A DNA stretch of 64,000 nt, from contig CAKQRD010000006.1 of NCBI GenBank assembly GCA_934271275.1, positions 1-64,000 of the forward strand, read 5' to 3'. The notes beneath the pieces were generated by a model. That model was given only the letters and a program-made list of their open reading frames with translations. It searched no databases and was not told where the DNA came from. How positions within the stretch are numbered: the stretch's first letter is position 1; each line of letters starts with the position of its first letter. Below, one piece after another: positions 42,174 through 51,102 of the stretch. The position numbers were made by a program, and so were the translations under genes. This stretch comes from an uncultured Clostridia bacterium (GTDB lineage: Bacteria > Bacillota > Clostridia > Christensenellales > Borkfalkiaceae).

Positions 42174-42299
42174 ATTAGCTTTAATTTTTTATTCAGCTCT
42201 TTGCCCTCTCAAATAGCCGCGTCGTCAATAAAAACTTCGCCTTTTCGTAAAGACGCGCATTTCCGAGGTTCGCTTATTCCAAAGCTTTCTTTTCGGTTT

Positions 42300-43598
42300 T
42301 TATTTCTTTCCGAAAAGCTTTCTCATAAAGGGCGGCAAGCTGCTCTTCGTTTCTTCCGTATGCGCGGGAGCTGCGGGAGCGGCTTCTCTCGATTCTGCCT
42401 TGGGGTATACGGGCGCTTGCGGCGCGCTTACCGGCGCGGAGACGCTCGCGGTTCTCTGCATACCGTTCATATCGAGAGTTACTCTCTCGTGTTTATCTTC
42501 GTTTTCGAGTTCGCGAAGAAGCGGCGGCACGTTGCTTTCCGCTCTGCCGTTATTAAAGCTGATGGTAGGTCTGACGACGGGTCTTGCCTGCGGTTTGGGT
42601 TCGGGCTTTTTTTCCTCTGCCTTCGCTTCCGGTTCTTCGTTCGATTCCGAGCAGAAGCCCGTCGCGATTACCGTTATCTTAACTTCGTCTACCATAGTTT
42701 CGTCAAGCGTAGTACCGAAAATTATATTCGCGGAAGCGTCTATGATGCCCTGAACGAGGGTTGCCGCTTCGTTGACTTCGTTAAGCATAAGGTCTTTGCC
42801 GCCGGTAACGTTAAGTATGACGGAACGCGCGCCTTCGATGGTCGTTTCGAGAAGCGGGCTGGAAACTGCTTGTCTCACCGCTTCGATAATTCTGTTTTCG
42901 CCTTTCGCTCTGCCTACGCCCATATGCGCAAGTCCCTGATTCCTCATAACGGTGTTGACGTCCGCGAAGTCGAGGTTGATGAGAGACGGCGTAGCGATAA
43001 GGTCAACTATGCCTACGATACCTTGTTTTAACATATCGTCCGCTACCTTGAACGCGTCGAGCATACCGATCTGCGCGGGTAAAAACTGCAAAAGCTTGTC
43101 GTTAGGAATGATTACGAGCGTATCGACGTATTTTTTAAGATTTGCGATACCTTTGTTGGCGTTTTCGCCTCTGACTCTGCCTTCAAAAGAGAAGGGCTTG
43201 GTTACAACGGCAACGGTTAAAATATCCATTTCGCGCGCGATTCTCGCTATAACGGAAGCCGCGCCCGTACCCGTACCGCCGCCCATACCCGCGGCTATGA
43301 AAAGAAGATCCGTTCCTTCGAGGAGCGAAGCTATTTCGTCCTTACTCTCTTCCGCAGCCGCTTCGCCCACGTTGGGATCGCTGCCCGCGCCGAGTCCTTT
43401 GGTAAGCCTTTCGCCTATCTGAATACATCTTTCCGCTTTGGAAAGAAGAAGAGCCTGATTATCGGTGTTGACCGCCATAAATTCCGCGCTCGTAACGTTC
43501 GATTCTATCATACTGTTGATCGCGTTACAACCGCCGCCGCCTACGCCGAGAACTCTGATTACCGCAGAGCTTACCTTAAAGTTATCTTGTCCGTACAT
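42300..43598 (-). CDS. ftsZ: Cell division protein FtsZ
   Basis: The tubulin-like GTPase that forms the Z ring. 432 residues: VLGVGGGGCNAIN at the N-terminus, tubulin signature GGGTGTGAAS, and the synergy loop with NLDFADVNTVM. A Pro/Glu-rich linker (about 320-415) is followed by the C-terminal conserved peptide LPPFMRKLFGKK, which binds FtsA. AGGAGG precedes the start. It is last in the dcw cluster, separated from ftsA by an unusual 306-base spacer. Confidence 0.97.
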   Translation of the reverse strand: MYGQDNFKVSSAVIRVLGVGGGGCNAINSMIESNVTSAEFMAVNTDNQALLLSKAERCIQIGERLTKGLGAGSDPNVGEAAAEESKDEIASLLEGTDLLFIAAGMGGGTGTGAASVIARIAREMDILTVAVVTKPFSFEGRVRGENANKGIANLKKYVDTLVIIPNDKLLQFLPAQIGMLDAFKVADDMLKQGIVGIVDLIATPSLINLDFADVNTVMRNQGLAHMGVGRAKGENRIIEAVRQAVSSPLLETTIEGARSVILNVTGGKDLMLNEVNEAATLVQGIIDASANIIFGTTLDETMVDEVKITVIATGFCSESNEEPEAKAEEKKPEPKPQARPVVRPTISFNNGRAESNVPPLLRELENEDKHERVTLDMNGMQRTASVSAPVSAPQAPVYPKAESREAAPAAPAHTEETKSSLPPFMRKLFGKK

Positions 43599-43904
43599 TT
43601 TTTTGTCCTCCTGTGGAAGTAAAAACCTTTCCGATTTCTTTTTTTATTTTTTTATTTTTAGGTTTTTGTCTGAATTGAATTGTTTTTTTGCGGGCTAAGC
43701 AAGCGTTTTTGCCGCGTCGCCGCCGCATCTTGTCACGTTGCGTCGCGTTATCCGCCGCATTTTTATCACGTTATTCGTCGCGTTTTTGCGCGCATTTTCC
43801 GCGTCTCGCCCGAGCTTTCTTCGTTATTCCGCTTTCGCTCGTTCGTATTTTTGCGCCGTCCCCGTTTCGCCGCCCCTTTATTCCCGAAAATCATTGCCGA
43901 TTTT
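43599..43904. other. Non-coding spacer between ftsA and ftsZ
   Basis: 306 bases without a supported gene inside the dcw operon. It contains degenerate direct repeats of about 34 bases (around 43732-43765 and 43766-43799) built on TCACGTT..CGTCGCGTT..GCGCATTTT. I see no confident promoter; it may carry an ftsZ-specific regulatory signal or be decayed sequence. Confidence 0.4.
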
Positions 43905-45017
43905 CTATCCCAAAGTCAAGTCGAGAAGAGAATATAAAGAAGCTTCTTCTGGTTTACCCGACAACGGAATTTTGGGAGCGAGAGTTTCTATAACGCAACC
44001 GAGCCTTCCCGAAACGAATTCCTTCGCGCCGCGGATATGCGTTATTCCGCCGCCCGTGAGAGATATGGAAACGTATTCCGGAATGACGTAGCCGGAGTTG
44101 TCCACCGCGTCGGTAACCATTTCGCAAAGGTCGTCGAGACTTATCTTTATAGTTTCTCGCACCTTTTCCGCGTTGTAATATTCGCCCGCGCCGACGTTCA
44201 CGAGGTCGTTGTTGCCGCCCACCGTAAATCTGCTTAAATTCACCTTACGCTTGACCGCTTCCGCAACGTCGTAGCCGACGCCGAGGTTACGCATCAAAAG
44301 CGCGGTTATATACCCGCCGCCGTATCCGAACGAATACTGATACAGAATTCCGTCGCCCTGAATGAGCGAAAACGTCGAAGTTATATGCCCCACGTCCAGA
44401 ATTACCGCTACGCGGTCGCGCGTTTCGGGTTCTAAAAGATACATCGCCTCCGCAAGCGCGGAAGAAACGAACTCGCAACTTTCCACGCCGACGGCGCGGA
44501 GAGCAGGTCTCACCGTCTCTATAAAATACTTGTCGCAGGTGATGAACGACAGCCTTCCTTTAAGTATTTCGCTGTATTCGCCTATCGGATTATTCAGTCT
44601 TCTGTAATCGTCCAGCTCGAATATCACAGCCGAGCGGTTTATAAGTACCTTCCGAGCGGAAGAAAGAACGAACGCCGCGTCGAAAAGCGCGTCCACGTCT
44701 TTATCGTCTATCTTCTTCTTTTTCGGGAAGGAAATCTGACTGTCTTTAATCGTCACCGAGGTAAATTCCCCCGGCACGCCGACGTACACCGTAAGGTCTT
44801 CCGAAGAAGAATTTCTTATAAATTCTCCGCAATCGTGAAGAATCCCTTTGAGCGCGTCGGTATCGAAAAATTCGCCGTCCGCAAACCCGTCGTATAAAAA
44901 GTCTTTTCTTGCCTTTATCACGAAGGTTTTGTTTATGCCGCGCTCGCCGACGACCGCCGTAATTTTTGAAGAGCCGAAGTCTAAAACGGCTACCTGTCTT
45001 TTTTTCATCGCGCTCAC
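43905..45017 (-). CDS. ftsA: Cell division protein FtsA
   Basis: The actin-like membrane tether for FtsZ. 370 residues: VAVLDFGSSKITAVVGE phosphate loop, an SHS2 region, and AVILDVGHITSTFSLIQ and SLTGGGITHIRGA nucleotide-binding segments. It ends at SLYSLLDLTLG, about where the folded core ends, and lacks the usual linker and amphipathic C-terminal helix. The GTG at 45017 with AAAGGA upstream is chosen; ATG at 45008 is an alternative. Order ftsQ-ftsA-ftsZ. Confidence 0.9.
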   Translation of the reverse strand: MSAMKKRQVAVLDFGSSKITAVVGERGINKTFVIKARKDFLYDGFADGEFFDTDALKGILHDCGEFIRNSSSEDLTVYVGVPGEFTSVTIKDSQISFPKKKKIDDKDVDALFDAAFVLSSARKVLINRSAVIFELDDYRRLNNPIGEYSEILKGRLSFITCDKYFIETVRPALRAVGVESCEFVSSALAEAMYLLEPETRDRVAVILDVGHITSTFSLIQGDGILYQYSFGYGGGYITALLMRNLGVGYDVAEAVKRKVNLSRFTVGGNNDLVNVGAGEYYNAEKVRETIKISLDDLCEMVTDAVDNSGYVIPEYVSISLTGGGITHIRGAKEFVSGRLGCVIETLAPKIPLSGKPEEASLYSLLDLTLG

Positions 45018-45020
45018 CGT

Positions 45021-45983
45021 TTAATCCTTTCTTATCCACGTCGCCGTAATTTCGCCGTCGTCCGCAAGAACCACTATTATTTCCGAAAAGGTTTTATAAT
45101 AGTCTATCGTATGCTCGTCGTAAACCTCTACGGCTTTTTTCATCTTGTCCACGGCGCGCGTTTCGGGATCGGACGCGATTATTTTTACGCCCGTATACGT
45201 CGAAAACACCGCGTCTTTCAGTATTTTTTCACTACTGTCCGTTATCGAAATTTCTTTGATAAGGTCGGTTAAATTCGCAGAACGCGCCATTTTTATGACC
45301 GAATAAAGCAGGTCGTCGCAAGAGGTTTTTATAAGCTCGCCCGCGTTTTCCGTGTAAACCTCGGTTTCGATTTTCTCCTCTTCGCGGGAAGAAATCGTGA
45401 GCTTGATTTTATCTCTTTCGTAGGAAAGCTCGCCGCTTACTATCTCTAAAACGAAGCCCGTTTCGTCGAGGCAAAAGGTCTTTTTTCCGTCGAAAAATCT
45501 ATAAACCTCGCGCCGTTCTTCCACCGAAACTTTAAGCAGATTCGGGTAATTTTTCTTTACCTTAGACACCTTGAAACGTGGATAAGCCGCAAGCTGCTCT
45601 TCCGCTTCTTTTTCGTTTAAGAACAACAGGCTTTTGCCCTTCAATCCTTCCAGAGCTTCGGTCGCGGCTTTTTCTTCCGCCACGCCGAACGCGGAGTAAC
45701 TTATTTCCACTTCTTTAACGTTGAACAAAAGCACGAGCGAGCAAACGAGCGCGACAAAAAACGCCGCCGCTATAAGTATCGCGTAAATTTTTCCGTGCTT
45801 CATCAGTAGTTCTACCGTCCGTAATCGTTGTCGTTTTTTCTTTATGGGAGCGCCCGATTTCTCGGGCTTGTCCTTTCTTTCGGGAAAACGTTTTGTCTTT
45901 CCCCTTTTTTTCGGAAAACGCTTTCTTCCCTCTCGCTTCGGGAAAAGTTTTTTTCCGTCCCGCGCGGGCGCGCCCGCGCACAT
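45021..45983 (-). CDS. ftsQ: Cell division protein FtsQ/DivIB
   Basis: A 320-residue bitopic divisome protein: a basic cytoplasmic N-terminus with repeated FPKR/FPER motifs (about 13-50), one membrane helix (near 69-90), a POTRA-like domain starting VKEVEISYSAFG, and a beta domain. The start is uncertain: the ATG at 45983 lacks a good ribosome binding site and the upstream sequence is GC-rich and palindromic. Its position between murA and ftsA is normal. Confidence 0.85.
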   Translation of the reverse strand: MCAGAPARDGKKLFPKREGRKRFPKKRGKTKRFPERKDKPEKSGAPIKKKRQRLRTVELLMKHGKIYAILIAAAFFVALVCSLVLLFNVKEVEISYSAFGVAEEKAATEALEGLKGKSLLFLNEKEAEEQLAAYPRFKVSKVKKNYPNLLKVSVEERREVYRFFDGKKTFCLDETGFVLEIVSGELSYERDKIKLTISSREEEKIETEVYTENAGELIKTSCDDLLYSVIKMARSANLTDLIKEISITDSSEKILKDAVFSTYTGVKIIASDPETRAVDKMKKAVEVYDEHTIDYYKTFSEIIVVLADDGEITATWIRKD

Positions 45984-46090
45984 CCGAAACGCACGCGCCC
46001 GCGCGCGTGGGTTTTTGCAATTTTTCGGCTTTTACACCGCCGTACGCCACGCCCGTTTACGTTCCGCGTTATCTTCTCGCCGAGCGAAAG

Positions 46091-47338
46091 CTATTCAGCC
46101 TTTATATCCGCGCCGAGCGACGAAAGCTTTTCTACGAAATTCGCGTAGCCGCGCTCTATAAAACGCACGTCCTTCACGACCGTTTTGCCTTCCGCGATAA
46201 GCCCCGCGATAACGAGAGCCGCGCCGCAACGCAAGTCGTGCGAGCCGACCGTCGCGCCGAAAAGTCTGCCCCTTCCGTTCACGATAGCCGTGCCGCCCTT
46301 TACCGAAATATCCGCACCCATTTTTTTAAGCTCCGCCGCATGCGAAAACCTTGCGGGGAACACTTCGTCCTTTATGACCGAATTGCCGAGAGACGCCGCG
46401 GCAAGCACGGTCATCTGCGGTTGCAGGTCCGTCGGGAAATTCGGGTACGGACCGGTGGTCAGCGCGAAGGGTTTCTTCGGTTTTCCCGATTTTAGATATA
46501 TTATATCATTTTTTATTTTGATTTTACAACTATTCTCGCAAAGTTTAACGAGCAAAGAGTAAATATTTTCCGCTTTTATACCGGAAATTTCCATTTCTCC
46601 GCCCGCGCTAGCCGTTAGAACGAGAAAAGTTCCCGCTTCTATCCTGTCGAAACCGAGTTTTACTCTGCCGCCTTTAAGCTCTTTTACCCCTTCGATTTCC
46701 ACGGTGTCGCCGCCGAAGCCCGAAATTTTTGCGCCGAAAGCGTTGAGAGCCGCCGCGAGATCTGCTATTTCGGGTTCTCTCGCCGCGCCGAAAATACGCG
46801 TTCTGCCGCTTGCGGTCGCCGCCGCGAGCATAACGTTTTCGGTCGCGCCGACGGAAGGGTACGGAAGATATATATCCGCGCCGACGAGATTTTCCGCCGA
46901 AACGATTATTTCGTCGCCGAGAACGGTCACCGTCGCGCCCATTTTTTCAAACGCGGAAAGGTGCATATCGATAGGTCTTGCGCCTATCTCGCAGCCGCCG
47001 GGGAAAAAGACGCGCGCCTTTCTTTCTCGTGAAAGGAGCGCGCCGAGCGTAAGCACGGATGTCCGCGTTTTTTCGCATAATTCCCTCGACACGCTGCACG
47101 AATAAAGCGTTTCGGGGCGTATTTCAAGGACGTTTTCTCCGTAGAAAACCTCTGCCCCGAGCGATTTCGCTATTTCGTACATATTTCTCACGTCCGAAAT
47201 ATCGGGGCAATTTTCTATAACGACCGAGCCTTTGCAGGATATTGCCGCGGCGATTACGGGAAGCGCGGAATTTTTCGCGCCTTCCGCTTTTATCGAGCCG
47301 CTTATAGGTCTGCCGCCTTTTATAACGTATCTGTCCAT
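46091..47338 (-). CDS. murA: UDP-N-acetylglucosamine 1-carboxyvinyltransferase
   Basis: The first committed step of peptidoglycan synthesis, adding enolpyruvate to UDP-GlcNAc. 415 residues with GAKNSALPVIAAA, the catalytic-loop Cys in FPGGCEIGARPIDMH (fosfomycin target) and the late FPARFSHAAELKKMGADI segment. GGGAGG precedes the start. It sits between ftsW and ftsQ, where murG and murB or murC might be expected. Confidence 0.96.
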   Translation of the reverse strand: MDRYVIKGGRPISGSIKAEGAKNSALPVIAAAISCKGSVVIENCPDISDVRNMYEIAKSLGAEVFYGENVLEIRPETLYSCSVSRELCEKTRTSVLTLGALLSRERKARVFFPGGCEIGARPIDMHLSAFEKMGATVTVLGDEIIVSAENLVGADIYLPYPSVGATENVMLAAATASGRTRIFGAAREPEIADLAAALNAFGAKISGFGGDTVEIEGVKELKGGRVKLGFDRIEAGTFLVLTASAGGEMEISGIKAENIYSLLVKLCENSCKIKIKNDIIYLKSGKPKKPFALTTGPYPNFPTDLQPQMTVLAAASLGNSVIKDEVFPARFSHAAELKKMGADISVKGGTAIVNGRGRLFGATVGSHDLRCGAALVIAGLIAEGKTVVKDVRFIERGYANFVEKLSSLGADIKAE

Positions 47339-47383
47339 TTCGCCTCCCGAAAACGCTGATACGATATTTTATGAAAGGCGCGG

Positions 47384-48556
47384 CTAAAAGGTTAAAGAAC
47401 CGCTTTTAGACACGTTATACACTATCCCCATTTCCGCCATAAAAATTATAATCGAAGTGTTTCCGCTGGACACGAGCGGCATAGAAAGCCCCGTCGGCGG
47501 TATACTGCCCGTAACGACGAGAACGTTCACTATCGCCTGTATCCCGAAAATCATGGTAACGCCGAGCGCGAGCATAAATCCGAACTGATTTTTTGCCCGT
47601 CTCGCGGCGCGTATTCCGCGGAAAACTATGAACGCGACGAGCGCGAAAAACGCCGCAAGTCCTATAAAGCCTATTTCTTCGCCTATCACGGAGATTATGA
47701 AATCCGATTCCGCAAACGGAAGAAAGGCGTATTTTTGCCGCGAACGAAACAGCCCCACGCCGAACCACCCGCCCGAACCCAAGGCGTATAAGGATTGCAG
47801 CAGCTGATACCCCTCGCCCTTCGGATCTGACCACGGATTAAGAAACGCCGTGAACCGACGAAGCCTGTACGGCTCGGAAATCATAAGCGCAACCCCCGCG
47901 AGGACTGCGGGAATTATCAGATATATAAAATGCTTTATCCTCATTCCCGCGGCGAAAAGCATAGTGAAAAGAAGGAGCGCGACGCACACCGTTATGCTCA
48001 TGTTCGGCTCTAAAATAATGAGCAGGCACAGTATCAGCCCGTAACCGAGAACGGGGAGTATGCCGAGAAAGCTTTTCGCCCTTTCGGGGTGAGAAGAAAA
48101 GTAGCTTGCGGAAAAAAGTATCAGCGAAAGCTTTGCTATTTCGGAAGGTTGGAGAGTGAACGCGCCGAGTCCTATCCAACGCTTCGCGCCGTAATTTTCC
48201 ACCCCGATTTTCGGCACGAACACTAAAAGCAGCAGCACTACCGAAATTATCGCGAGCGGAACGGAAAATTTTTTAAGCTTTTCGTAATCGAAAAAACAGG
48301 TGAAAAGCATAGCCGCGCCGCCGAGCGCAACCCCTATCGCCTGTTTTTTGACGAAATAAAAGGAATCGCCGTAGGTCTTCTGCGCCGAATAACTGCTTGC
48401 GGAATATATGAAAACCGTTCCTATAACCGCAAGAAGGCATACCGCGATAACGAGAAATATATCCCCTTTCGCGCGTTTTTCTCTTTTATTCGATTTTGCC
48501 TTATTTGCCGCGTTTGCCGCATTTGCCGCGAGCGTATTTTTCAGGCTCGCGGGCAT
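47384..48556 (-). CDS. ftsW: Peptidoglycan polymerase FtsW (SEDS family)
   Basis: The septal glycosyltransferase working with FtsI. 390 residues with ten or so membrane helices. SEDS motifs include YSASSYSAQKTYGDSFYFVK, GAKRWIGLGAFTLQPSEIAK and GNTSIIIFMAEMGIV. An Ala/Asn/Lys-rich N-terminus precedes the first helix. The start lies inside the end of murD (16-base overlap) with GAGGAA upstream. Confidence 0.95.
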   Translation of the reverse strand: MPASLKNTLAANAANAANKAKSNKREKRAKGDIFLVIAVCLLAVIGTVFIYSASSYSAQKTYGDSFYFVKKQAIGVALGGAAMLFTCFFDYEKLKKFSVPLAIISVVLLLLVFVPKIGVENYGAKRWIGLGAFTLQPSEIAKLSLILFSASYFSSHPERAKSFLGILPVLGYGLILCLLIILEPNMSITVCVALLLFTMLFAAGMRIKHFIYLIIPAVLAGVALMISEPYRLRRFTAFLNPWSDPKGEGYQLLQSLYALGSGGWFGVGLFRSRQKYAFLPFAESDFIISVIGEEIGFIGLAAFFALVAFIVFRGIRAARRAKNQFGFMLALGVTMIFGIQAIVNVLVVTGSIPPTGLSMPLVSSGNTSIIIFMAEMGIVYNVSKSGSLTF

Positions 48557-50019
48557 TCTGCTTCCTCTTTTTTATCGGAGTTTTCTCCGTCGGTTTTCGT
48601 TTCCGCTTTTTCTTCGGGTTTCTCCTCCGCCGTTTCGTTTGATTTCGCCTTTTCTTCGGCAGATTTTTCAAGCCTTCCGCAAAGCTCTTTCACCTCTTTT
48701 TTGAAAACCTCTCCCCGCTCTTCGTAAGAGGAAAATTCGTCGAAGCTCGCGCAGGCGGGGCTTAATAACACCGCGTCGCCGCCGCCCGCAAGCATTGCGG
48801 CGATTCCCACCGCCGAGCGGAAATCGGCGGTCACCGTCACGTCGGTAAAGCCCGCGTTTCTTGCCGCCTCGAACATAGAAAACCGCGAAGCCCCCGTAAT
48901 GACCGCGTGCTTAACGGGCGAAGCTTTCATCGCGGCAAACAGCGATTCGTACTTTTCGCCTTTTTCGCTCCCGCCGAGAATGACCACCGTCGGCGCGGTC
49001 ATCGCGCGCATCGCCGTAACCGCGCTTGCGGTGTTAGTCGATTTGCTGTCGTCGTAATACTTCACGCCTCCGACCTCCGCGATAAGCTCCACCCTGTGCG
49101 GCACGCCCCTGAACCCGCCGAGCGCGCGGGCAATCGTCTCCGTATTTATTCCCGCAAGCTTTGCCGCCGCTATCGCGAACAGCGCGTCGTATTCGTTATG
49201 CTCGCCGAGAAGGGGAAACTCCGCCCGTTCCATAATCTTTTCGCCGTAAAAATAAAACGCCCCGCCGAAAGAATAAGCGCCCGCAACCCGCTCTTTCACG
49301 GAGACTCGCACGACCTTCGCCCGCAAGCCTTCCTCGAAGGAACGCACCGTTTCGTCGTCGTAATTTAGAACGGCGTATTCGCTTTCTTTAAGATTTTTCA
49401 GAATCCGTCTTTTTAAGTAGATATAATTTTCCATAGTATAGTGACGGGTGAGGTGGTCGGGCGAAATATTAGTCACGCAGGCGATATGCGGCTTGAAATC
49501 CGAAACGCTTTCCAGCTGAAAGCTCGAAACCTCCGCCACGCACACCGTTTTGCAGTCTATTTGCTCCGCGCGCGAAGAAACGGGTACGCCAACGTTTCCG
49601 AGAAGCTCGCTTTTCTCGCCCGCTTCGTCTAAAATCGCCTTTATCAGCGACACGGTGGTAGTTTTGCCGTTAGTTCCCGTCACCGCGATAATCGGCGGCA
49701 TAAGACACTCGAACCCGAATTCGAGTTCGCCGACGATACGCTTCCCCGCAGACTTGAACGCCACGGCTATTTCGTGATTTATCGGAACGCCGGGGCTTAT
49801 CACGAGGACGTCCGATTTTTCTATAAATTCTTCCGCCCGCTCGCGCGTTACCCGCACCGCCCCGCGCGCAGTCAGTTCCGCAATCGCCGCCGCGATTTTC
49901 GGGCTGTCGAGTTCCTCGTAAATACAGCATTTCCCGCCGCGGCTTAATATAAAGCTTGCCGCCGCATAGCCGCTTTTAGACACGCCGAGTACGAAAAAGC
50001 TTTGGGTTTTAAGGTACAT
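48541..50019 (-). CDS. murD: UDP-N-acetylmuramoyl-L-alanine:D-glutamate ligase
   Basis: Adds D-Glu to UDP-MurNAc-L-Ala. 492 residues with TGTNGKTTTVSLIKAIL, the NISPDHLTRH segment and DDSKSTNTAS. The last 45 residues are a Glu/Lys-rich low-complexity tail absent from typical MurD. AAGGAGGG precedes the start. Between mraY and ftsW, as usual. Confidence 0.96.
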   Translation of the reverse strand: MYLKTQSFFVLGVSKSGYAAASFILSRGGKCCIYEELDSPKIAAAIAELTARGAVRVTRERAEEFIEKSDVLVISPGVPINHEIAVAFKSAGKRIVGELEFGFECLMPPIIAVTGTNGKTTTVSLIKAILDEAGEKSELLGNVGVPVSSRAEQIDCKTVCVAEVSSFQLESVSDFKPHIACVTNISPDHLTRHYTMENYIYLKRRILKNLKESEYAVLNYDDETVRSFEEGLRAKVVRVSVKERVAGAYSFGGAFYFYGEKIMERAEFPLLGEHNEYDALFAIAAAKLAGINTETIARALGGFRGVPHRVELIAEVGGVKYYDDSKSTNTASAVTAMRAMTAPTVVILGGSEKGEKYESLFAAMKASPVKHAVITGASRFSMFEAARNAGFTDVTVTADFRSAVGIAAMLAGGGDAVLLSPACASFDEFSSYEERGEVFKKEVKELCGRLEKSAEEKAKSNETAEEKPEEKAETKTDGENSDKKEEAECPRA

Positions 50020-50119
50020 TTTTCCCTCCTTACTTACGGCTTAAAAACGAACGAAAAAGAAAAAGCCGCCGCGGATTTACCGCTCGGCGACTCGTAGGTC
50101 TTTTCGCGCTTTCATTCCG

Positions 50120-51100
50120 TCACAAATAGAATATGACGGAGAGCGCACCCGTTATGCAGGTTATAAGAAAGTAGCAATAAGATATTCGGCTTTCCGAATA
50201 CCCCTTTTCTTGAAAATGATGATGAAGAGGAGCCATCAGGAACACGCGCCGCCGCGTTCTTTTAAAGTGCAGTACCTGAATTATTACCGAAACCGAAGAA
50301 GCGACGAACGCCGCGCCTATTATCGGCACGAACAGCGAGTTACCCGAAAAAACGCTTATCGCTCCGATAAATCCGCCGAGCGACAGCGAACCCGAATCGC
50401 CCATAAAAACCTTTGCGGGCGGCACGTTGAATATAAGAAACCCAGCAATCGCCCCGACGAGCGAAACCGAAAGAAGCTGCAAGCCCCTCCCTTCCGTCTG
50501 CCCCGCGAAAATATCGCCGAACCCGCTTTCTATACCGATAAGCGCGGCTATGAAAATAAGATACGCCGAGGACGTGCCTCCCGCAAGCGAGTCGAGACCG
50601 TCCGTAAGATTAACGCTGTTCGTTATCGCCACGAATATGAACGCCGCAAGCGGCACCGAAAACACGCCGAGCCGAACAGTACCCTTATAAAACGGGATAT
50701 ACGCGGAGGTCAGCCCGTTTTTATACACGAACAGTCCCGCGACGAGCGCGATGCCCGTCTGAAATATTATCTTCTGATACGCTTTAAGCCCCTCGTTTTT
50801 ACGGAACTTTATTTTCAGAAAATCGTCCAGAAAACCCACCGCGAGAAAGGCAAGTCCTATCGCGAGCGAGACCGTAGCCGTGCGCGAACCCGCCCCGCCG
50901 AACGCGAAAAACGCTATCGCCGCCGCGGGAATAAAAAACAGCCCGCCCATAGTCGGCGTTCCGTTTTTGCTTTCGTGTTCTTTAACGTAACCGAGTACGG
51001 GTTGTCCCGCTTTCACCCTTCTTAAAATCGGCAGCGCTATTCTTCCCAGCCCCGCCGACAAAACGAGCGAACACAGTCCCGAGATAACCAAAGTTTTCAC
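50120..51100 (-). CDS. mraY: Phospho-N-acetylmuramoyl-pentapeptide transferase
   Basis: Makes lipid I on the inner membrane face. 326 residues, about ten membrane helices, with TPTMGGLFF, the catalytic NLTDGLDSLAGG, FMGDSGSLSLGG and PLHHHFQEKG. GTG start with GAGGAG upstream, two bases after the murE stop; murF, often found between these two genes, is absent. Confidence 0.97.
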   Translation of the reverse strand: MKTLVISGLCSLVLSAGLGRIALPILRRVKAGQPVLGYVKEHESKNGTPTMGGLFFIPAAAIAFFAFGGAGSRTATVSLAIGLAFLAVGFLDDFLKIKFRKNEGLKAYQKIIFQTGIALVAGLFVYKNGLTSAYIPFYKGTVRLGVFSVPLAAFIFVAITNSVNLTDGLDSLAGGTSSAYLIFIAALIGIESGFGDIFAGQTEGRGLQLLSVSLVGAIAGFLIFNVPPAKVFMGDSGSLSLGGFIGAISVFSGNSLFVPIIGAAFVASSVSVIIQVLHFKRTRRRVFLMAPLHHHFQEKGYSESRISYCYFLITCITGALSVIFYL

Positions 51101-51102
51101 GC

